Of a stretch of DNA of 10,648 nucleotides, positions 5,901 to 10,648 are shown in pieces. The position numbers were made by a program, and so were the translations under genes. The notes under the pieces were generated by a model. It saw only the letters and a program-made list of their open reading frames with translations, did no database searches and was not told where the DNA came from. Within the stretch, counting starts at the first letter, position 1. Each line of letters starts with the position of its first letter. The DNA is from Robiginitomaculum sp. (GTDB lineage Bacteria; Pseudomonadota; Alphaproteobacteria; Caulobacterales; Maricaulaceae), in the NCBI GenBank assembly GCA_027071965.1, contig JALSYJ010000212.1:1-10648 (forward strand), written 5' to 3'.

Positions 5901-6890
5901 TTAGTTTTGTTGCGTGACTCTTGCTTTTGCAAATCCCGCCATAACCACTTCACGCTGTTGGGATTCAGCCTGACTTTTTTCGGTATATGGGCCGACCAGC
6001 ACCCGGTAAATATACCTGTTATTTATCCATGCCGGTTGCACCATGGGTTTACCACTGACCCGCATTTTCGCAGCAATGCGTTTGGCTTTTCTTTCATCAG
6101 AGAAAGCTCCTGCCTGTACAAACCATCCGCTGGCCGCAGTTCGTGGCTTGGACAAAGCAATCTTGTACTTTTTGCCCGGATCTTCCGGCCAGCCCTGTAC
6201 TGCTGGCTGATGCAATGCTGGGCGGGCCACAGGCTGTTTACTCTCTTTTGGAGCAGATACCATTGTTATTGGTGGTGGTTTTCCATTTAATGGCGCAGGG
6301 CCAACATATTCCACACGAACTTTGGTAATTCCAGAGGAATGATACCCCAACTCCCTGGCCGCACGTTTGGATAAGTCAATCAGACGATCATCAATAAAAG
6401 GCCCGCGATCATTAACTCTAACCAGGATTTGTTTGCCGGTTTTTAGGTTTGTAACCCGGACAACTGACGGCAATGGCAAGGTGGGATGCGCAGCCGTCAT
6501 TGCATTTTGGTCAAATATTTCACCGTTGGCGGTTAGTTTGCCGTGAAATTTTGGGCCATACCACGAGGCAATCCCCACCCGGTTATAGTTGTCATCACGG
6601 GCCGGAATATAGGTTTTGCCCATAATCGTATATGGCCGGCCGATTTTTTGATGTGCCTGACCTGTGGAGCTTCTGGCACTATAGGACTTCGGTTGGCGTC
6701 CAGATTGTCTCAAATTGTCCTGACCTGTGCGCTGGCTATAGTATTTCGGCGCACCCCATGAACCACCATCATTGGCAGAGTATTTATTGCCTGAGGCACA
6801 GGCCGTGGCCAGTCCAGTGGCGCCGATAAGAATAAGGGCCCGGATAGTTCTTTCCGGGCTAAAGTTTTTTAAGCTAAAATCGAGAACCAT
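5901..6890 (-). CDS. rlpA: Septal ring lytic transglycosylase RlpA with SPOR domain
   Basis: Envelope protein of 329 residues. An N-terminal hydrophobic segment (about 16-30) ends in LATAC with Cys31 as probable lipidation site, though the lipobox is imperfect (Ala at -3). A low-complexity Ser/Gln-rich linker follows to about 100. The double-psi beta-barrel RlpA domain runs from VGIASWYGPKFHGKLTANGE (105-124) to about 195. It contains H135 (TAAHPTLPLPS) and D161 (RVNDRGPF), 26 residues apart as are the catalytic His and Asp reported for Pseudomonas aeruginosa RlpA. A C-terminal SPOR domain (about 254-326, GWFVQAGAFSDERKA) should bind denuded septal glycan. Expected role: cleaving naked glycan strands at division. 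ATG 6890 has AAGGAAG 7 nt upstream. A terminator-like hairpin follows the gene. Confidence 0.95.
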   Translation of the reverse strand: MVLDFSLKNFSPERTIRALILIGATGLATACASGNKYSANDGGSWGAPKYYSQRTGQDNLRQSGRQPKSYSARSSTGQAHQKIGRPYTIMGKTYIPARDDNYNRVGIASWYGPKFHGKLTANGEIFDQNAMTAAHPTLPLPSVVRVTNLKTGKQILVRVNDRGPFIDDRLIDLSKRAARELGYHSSGITKVRVEYVGPAPLNGKPPPITMVSAPKESKQPVARPALHQPAVQGWPEDPGKKYKIALSKPRTAASGWFVQAGAFSDERKAKRIAAKMRVSGKPMVQPAWINNRYIYRVLVGPYTEKSQAESQQREVVMAGFAKARVTQQN

Positions 6891-6897
6891 TCTTGGT

Positions 6898-6904
6898 CTT
6901 CCTT
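6898..6904 (-). promoter_or_regulatory. Ribosome-binding site of rlpA
   Basis: AAGGAAG on the minus strand with a 7-nt spacer to the ATG at 6890. It fixes that start in preference to internal Met codons. Confidence 0.6.
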
Positions 6905-7044
6905 ATTTTTGGTCGCGTCATTGCGCAACATCGCTGTCCCCGCTTGATCGGGTTGTTTGGATAAGGCGAACTTTAGGACAAGAATTTGAATCTTCGCTTA
7001 AATGAGATGGTTATTTTTTCATTATTGTGATTGTGAAAAATTGA

Positions 7045-7061
7045 TTTGAATGTGATTCAAA
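7045..7061. repeat. 7+3+7 bp dyad upstream of rlpA and tRNA-Ser
   Basis: TTTGAAT-GTG-ATTCAAA is a perfect inverted repeat in the AT-rich spacer between rlpA (start 6890, minus) and tRNA-Ser (7159, plus). A related TTTGAATC occurs near 6986-6993. It could be an operator for either transcript or incidental in AT-rich DNA. I see no convincing rlpA promoter hexamers. Confidence 0.35.
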
Positions 7062-7113
7062 CTTGATAAACCCCCGGCGCAAAGCACAAGTGTAAAATCA
7101 TACAAAAGAAAGC

Positions 7114-7142
7114 TTGCCCCACGTTCAACGACTTGCTACTTC
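7114..7142 (+). promoter_or_regulatory. Possible tRNA-Ser promoter
   Basis: TTGCCC (7114-7119), a 17-bp spacer and TACTTC (7137-7142) are placed correctly to start transcription about 10 bp before the tRNA. The -35 resembles alphaproteobacterial housekeeping promoters; the -10 is poor. Confidence 0.3.
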
Positions 7143-7158
7143 CCTGTTTCGACTGTGC

Positions 7159-7248
7159 GGATGGGTGGCAGAGCGGTTGAATGCACTGGTCTTGAAAACC
7201 AGCGGGCGCGGAAGCGTCTCGGGGGTTCGAATCCCTCCCCATCCGCCA
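7159..7248 (+). tRNA. tRNA-Ser, anticodon TGA (UGA)
   Basis: Complete 90-nt class II tRNA with genomically encoded CCA (7246-7248). Acceptor GGATGGG (7159-7165) pairs fully with CCCATCC (7238-7244), and the discriminator is G7245. The anticodon stem CTGGT/ACCAG encloses the loop CTTGAAA with anticodon TGA at 7193-7195. A long variable arm, as required for serine tRNAs, precedes the T arm GGGGG-TTCGAAT-CCCTC. It reads UCA and other UCN codons. It sits between the housekeeping cluster on its left and the RHS locus on its right; a tRNA 3' end is a common integration site, but no duplicate of the 3' end is seen in this window. Confidence 0.97.
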
Positions 7249-7334
7249 CATTTTACCTGATAATGAATTGCGTAAGGGACTGGCTACGGATTATCTCATT
7301 CATAAATCTGCAACCTATCAAACCAACACTTGCT

Positions 7335-7838
7335 TTAATATGGAAAACCGCCGCCACCAAACGCGCGAAACACTGTCAAAATGGCAGGGTCAGAGCCGCC
7401 ATTACCATCGGAAACTGTATAGGTTACTGCTGTCATACCCGAAGGTATGTTATTCAAGTAGAGATTCCCCCCAGAGAAGTTGATAATTGTCCCGTTAGTC
7501 GGAGAATCAACAGATATCACCGTTAGGGTATCGGCCATATTCAGATCCGTGCAATACAGTGAAACCACTGTTACAACTGCAGTGTCCTCAAACTCAGAGA
7601 TGGCAATGGAGCCATCATCGCAAACCGGCGGGACATTCCCGCTAACCCCGTTATTTATGACATCCATGGTTATAATATTGCCAGCCTTGTCATATGTATA
7701 GGTGCGATCATCCTCAAGGTCACTGGCAACAGAGATTACACGACCCATAGCATCATAAGAATAGGTGGTAACTTGAGCAAATGCTGTTCCAGCAAACAGA
7801 CTAAACCAAAAACAAAAGCCAATTACCCTATAAATCAT
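7335..7838 (-). CDS. Small exported protein with two YD (RHS) repeats and a cadherin/Ig-like domain
   Basis: 167 residues. A Sec signal peptide covers 1-21 (cleavage after AFA). It is followed immediately by two YD/RHS repeat units, YSYDAMGRV (26-34) and YTYDKAGNI (47-55), then a linker with PPVC. A single domain of about 85 residues (71-157) ends in AVTYTVSDGNGGSDPAILTV, the pattern of bacterial cadherin-like/Ig-like repeats of large adhesins. Two cysteines (C73, C96) could form a disulfide. The tail FGGGGFPY is glycine-rich. A purine-rich GGAAAG lies just upstream of ATG 7838, and the stop is TAA at 7337-7335. It is divergent from the large RHS gene, and both mature proteins would begin QVT. 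The function is unknown: it may be a companion or surface partner of the large protein, or a relict of another RHS gene end. It has no toxin motif that I recognise. Confidence 0.8.
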   Translation of the reverse strand: MIYRVIGFCFWFSLFAGTAFAQVTTYSYDAMGRVISVASDLEDDRTYTYDKAGNIITMDVINNGVSGNVPPVCDDGSIAISEFEDTAVVTVVSLYCTDLNMADTLTVISVDSPTNGTIINFSGGNLYLNNIPSGMTAVTYTVSDGNGGSDPAILTVFRAFGGGGFPY

Positions 7839-7975
7839 GATACACGCTTTCCGTTCACAGTACCTCCAGCAGCACTCGAGTGCCAGGGGAATTTTTTTGC
7901 TTTACACGCCTTAAAATAGAATACATATTATGTTTGTCAATAGTTGGTTTTGTCCTATCAGGCAGGAGGGATTGT
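7839..7975. promoter_or_regulatory. Divergent control region between the two RHS-repeat genes
   Basis: The 137 bp must contain promoters for both genes. At 7872-7883 lies a perfect 12-bp palindrome, GCACTCGAGTGC, a candidate operator. For the plus-strand gene TTTACA (7901-7906) is followed by CATATT (7924-7929, 17-bp spacer) or TATTAT (7926-7931, 19-bp spacer); these are plausible but weak hexamers. No good minus-strand promoter stands out. Confidence 0.4.
7964..7969 (+). promoter_or_regulatory. Ribosome-binding site of the large RHS gene
   Basis: AGGAGG, a full Shine-Dalgarno consensus, stands 6 nt before ATG 7976. It sets the start and suggests efficient translation; it is stronger than any other ribosome-binding site in the window. 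Confidence 0.8.
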
Positions 7976-10648
7976 ATGCTAGGGAGTATTGCTTGGGTCT
8001 ATTCAAGATTAAAATATCTTTTTGCGGCTAGTATTGCTTTAGTTTTATTACCTTTGATTGCGCATGCACAAGTTACCTCACCTGCTGTAGGTACTTATAT
8101 TGATGAAAATCAGGTTGATCTTTTAAGCGGGCAAACAATTCAAAGCAGCGCCCTGGTTGCCATTGGCTCTGGGAGTGATGGTCTGTCATTTATCCTGACT
8201 ACAACCAGTAATGGCGGCCCCTCTGAGCAACGCAACAACTATTTGGGAATGATAAATTATTATCCATCTCGTGGATATGTGGTCAGTTTTGGTGAAGCTG
8301 CTGAAGAATTTGACCTTAGTGGATCCACATACACACCTAAGAGAAAACAGGGCTCCACCTTAACCAAAAGCGGCAATATCTATACCTACACAACCGCAGA
8401 CGGCACAACTGCAAAGTACGACACCAATATCAAGGCAACTGCCGGTGGCTCAACCATCAATCAGGCGCATGTGACATCCATCACGTCACCATCAGGCCGC
8501 AAACTAACTTTCACTTATATTACTGTAAATCAAAAAGTTTATTTGCGCTCAGTGCAAAACAATCTCGGATTTCAGCTTAAATTTTCTGATACGCAAGGCT
8601 ACACTTCAAACGTAATTACCGCAATTAATGACAGTGTTGATTATTGTGCGCCAACAGCCACTCTTGCACAGTGCACCTTGCCCGATGGTCGCTGGGCTCA
8701 AGGTTCGTTCATTGGCAATGGAAACAATCAGTGGTCGATACTAAATGCTAGTGAAGAATTAGGGGGTACCGGTTACGATGGTTATACATCACCTTCCGGG
8801 AACAGCAGTCATATCGCCTATAATAACTCCAAAGTAGCCACCGTTACCAAATTTGGCAGTGTATGGACATATGCCTATTCTGATGCGGGTGGTATTAGAG
8901 CCACTACTATCACCGACCCCAATGGCGGTGTGCGTACAATTACCTTTGACATTGCCAATAAGACAGTATTAAGCGATTCGGATGAACTAGGTCGAACGGT
9001 TAGTTATGAATATGATGCTTGGCAGCGGGTTATAAAAATCACCAACCCCAACGGCTCATTTACCGAGTTCACCTATGATGACCGTGGCAATATCACACAA
9101 ATAAAGCAATCTCCGGCTTCTGGTGGTCAGGCGCCCTTGATTACCACAGCATCGTATCCGGCAACTTGTTCCAATCCCAAAACCTGCAATAAGCCAATAT
9201 GGACACGCGACGCAAGCGGCAATCAAACCGATTATACCTATAGCAGCACTCATGGCGGGTTATTAACAGTCACAGCACCCTCTCCCGGTGGCGGACAGCC
9301 CCGCCCGCAAACCAGATATGCCTACACGCAACTGTCAGCAAAGGTAAAGAACATATCTGGTGCCTTGATCGATGCTGCGCCTGTATGGCGGATGAGTTCG
9401 GTTTCTACCTGTTCTTCCGGCAGTTCATGCGCTGGCACTGCCAATGAAACCATTGTCAGCCAGACTTATGATACAAGTCGTAATTTGTTCCCAAACACCA
9501 GTGCAATTCGGGCGGGCAACAATTCAATTAGCAGTACAGCAACCACCCAAGTCGATTGGTATGGTAGTCCTGAATGGGTGGATGGCCCCTTACCGGGCAG
9601 TGCGGATCGAACCTATTACAAATATGATAATGCGCAAAGACTAACCATAATTGCCGGGCCTGATCCAGATGGCGCCGGGCCACTAAAGCATAGGGCAGTC
9701 AAGTATTTTTATAATGCAAAAGGTCAAAATACATCTACATGGACAGGAACCATGACGTCACCTGATGGTTGGAATTCATTTGCTAATATCCAATCCACGC
9801 AAACCTTTTTTGATGCCTATGGGCGGACAGTAGGTAGGGCTCTGTATGATGGTGCTGCCATTACATCTCTACAACAATTGGGATTTGATGCTCTAGGAAG
9901 ACCTGTTTGCTCTGTGGTGAGGATGAATGCCGATATTATGAATACTCTTGCCAATGTCCAAACAGATGCCTGCACCTTGTCGGTCGCGGGCAATCACGGC
10001 CCTGATCGTATTACCAGGCTTGAGTATAATGCCGCCGGACAGGTGACCAAAACCATTTCCGGCTTTGGCACATCAGAGGCCAGCACCAATGAAACCGTGT
10101 ATTACGCCAATGGCAATGTACAATATCTAAAGGATGGTAATGGCAATACCACCTATTATCAATATGATGGTTTTGGCCGTCTTAGTCGTCAATATTTTCC
10201 ACAAACATCTGGTGGTTTGTTTAACTTGAATGATTTTCAGCAATATGACTATGATGCATTTGGTCGGCAATATCGCTCTGTTTTGCGTGATGGCAAGATC
10301 ATTGACCGGGTGTTTGATGATCTGGGTCGCATAAAACAGATAAATGCCCCGGGCACTGCTGATGATATTTCTTACACCTATGATAATTTTGGGCGGGTTT
10401 TAACCGCGATCAAGGGCACGAATACTATAACCAGCCAGCATGATGCCCTGGGCCGTAAAGTTTCCGAGACTGGCGCCAATGGCACGGTGTCTTATGAATA
10501 TGATGCTGCTGGACGTGGTAGCAAAATCACCTATCCGGGTTCCGGGCTTTATATCAACTATGATTATGATGTTACTGGCGCTGTTACCCGTATCCGTGAA
10601 AATGGTGCCACTTCCGGCCTTGGAGTGCTGGCGACTTATGAATATGAT
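7976..10648 (+). CDS. Large Sec-exported RHS/YD-repeat protein, N-terminal 891 residues (3' end beyond window)
   Basis: The frame is open from ATG 7976 through the last base, 891 codons without a stop, and continues outside. A signal peptide (about 1-31, ending LPLIAHA) predicts Sec export. An N-terminal domain (about 35-200; DLLSGQTIQSS, YTYTTADGTTAKYD) is typical of RHS proteins. YD repeats with about 21-residue spacing begin at Y346 and Y367 and become dense from about 700 (YQYDGFGRL at 728-736, then YDYDAFGR, YTYDNFGR, YEYDAAGR) to the edge. Eight cysteines occur as four close pairs (224/233, 398/404, 479/485, 645/666), suiting an oxidising compartment. YD repeats of polymorphic toxins build a shell around a C-terminal toxin, but that part is not visible. 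A signal peptide argues against direct T6SS loading. Segments such as CSNPKTCNKP resemble what I recall of proteobacterial RHS proteins. Confidence 0.92.
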   Translation, partial: MLGSIAWVYSRLKYLFAASIALVLLPLIAHAQVTSPAVGTYIDENQVDLLSGQTIQSSALVAIGSGSDGLSFILTTTSNGGPSEQRNNYLGMINYYPSRGYVVSFGEAAEEFDLSGSTYTPKRKQGSTLTKSGNIYTYTTADGTTAKYDTNIKATAGGSTINQAHVTSITSPSGRKLTFTYITVNQKVYLRSVQNNLGFQLKFSDTQGYTSNVITAINDSVDYCAPTATLAQCTLPDGRWAQGSFIGNGNNQWSILNASEELGGTGYDGYTSPSGNSSHIAYNNSKVATVTKFGSVWTYAYSDAGGIRATTITDPNGGVRTITFDIANKTVLSDSDELGRTVSYEYDAWQRVIKITNPNGSFTEFTYDDRGNITQIKQSPASGGQAPLITTASYPATCSNPKTCNKPIWTRDASGNQTDYTYSSTHGGLLTVTAPSPGGGQPRPQTRYAYTQLSAKVKNISGALIDAAPVWRMSSVSTCSSGSSCAGTANETIVSQTYDTSRNLFPNTSAIRAGNNSISSTATTQVDWYGSPEWVDGPLPGSADRTYYKYDNAQRLTIIAGPDPDGAGPLKHRAVKYFYNAKGQNTSTWTGTMTSPDGWNSFANIQSTQTFFDAYGRTVGRALYDGAAITSLQQLGFDALGRPVCSVVRMNADIMNTLANVQTDACTLSVAGNHGPDRITRLEYNAAGQVTKTISGFGTSEASTNETVYYANGNVQYLKDGNGNTTYYQYDGFGRLSRQYFPQTSGGLFNLNDFQQYDYDAFGRQYRSVLRDGKIIDRVFDDLGRIKQINAPGTADDISYTYDNFGRVLTAIKGTNTITSQHDALGRKVSETGANGTVSYEYDAAGRGSKITYPGSGLYINYDYDVTGAVTRIRENGATSGLGVLATYEYD

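Noticed and set aside
6937..6960. CCCCG...CGGG short hairpin upstream of rlpA
   Set aside because: A 4-bp stem with a weak T-rich tail and no gene ending just before it on the plus strand; too weak to call a terminator.
7057..7251. Minus-strand 64-codon frame beginning MWRMGRDSNPR
   Set aside because: Its N-terminus is the antisense of tRNA-Ser, a well-known source of spurious predicted proteins; the tRNA explains the sequence fully.
7249..7334. Possible terminator after tRNA-Ser or after the small YD gene
   Set aside because: No GC-rich stem followed by a T tract on either strand in these 86 bp.
7155..7526. Plus-strand 123-codon frame running from the tRNA into the small YD gene
   Set aside because: It begins inside the tRNA and is antisense to a gene with a clear signal peptide and domain structure.
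1..10648. CRISPR array
   Set aside because: No regularly spaced identical repeats anywhere; the recurring TATGAATATGAT in the RHS gene is coding YD repeat sequence.

Overview
The window looks like a chromosomal segment of a moderately AT-rich alphaproteobacterium. This rests on the gene order rlpA - D-Ala-D-Ala carboxypeptidase - tmk - holB - tatD - MBL hydrolase, and on protein details I associate with that class: a TatD beginning with an H-x-N motif and an MBL hydrolase with an H-x-H-x-D-Q motif. I cannot name the genus.

Layout. Bases 1-721 (minus strand) hold the start of mazG and a complete inorganic pyrophosphatase gene, ppa, 4 bp apart: two nucleotide/pyrophosphate housekeeping enzymes. 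Bases 722-1373 have no convincing gene. Inside them, 757-1028 is bounded by 26-bp imperfect inverted repeats (22/26 identical), so it looks like a MITE or internally deleted insertion sequence. It carries a 42-codon reading frame with a Shine-Dalgarno sequence just inside its left end.

Bases 1374-6890 (minus strand) form a tight housekeeping cluster: rlpA, the PBP5-type carboxypeptidase, tmk, holB, tatD and an MBL-fold hydrolase. The last four are joined by 1- or 4-bp start/stop overlaps. A strong terminator-like hairpin lies between rlpA and the carboxypeptidase. RlpA and the carboxypeptidase act on septal and mature peptidoglycan. Tmk supplies dTDP, and HolB is the delta' subunit of the clamp loader. 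A metG gene, which I expect between holB and tatD in many alphaproteobacteria, is absent.

A complete tRNA-Ser(UGA) at 7159-7248 separates this core block from a region of accessory character. There, two divergent genes encode Sec-exported proteins with RHS/YD repeats. One is a 167-residue protein with two YD units and a cadherin/Ig-like domain (minus strand, 7335-7838). The other is a large RHS protein whose first 891 residues lie in the window (plus strand, from 7976 to the edge). Their 137-bp spacer holds a perfect 12-bp palindrome. The C-terminal end of the large protein, where a toxin or other effector domain would lie, and any immunity gene are outside the window. This divergent pair next to a tRNA is the best candidate here for a little-described system, but its function cannot be read from what is visible.
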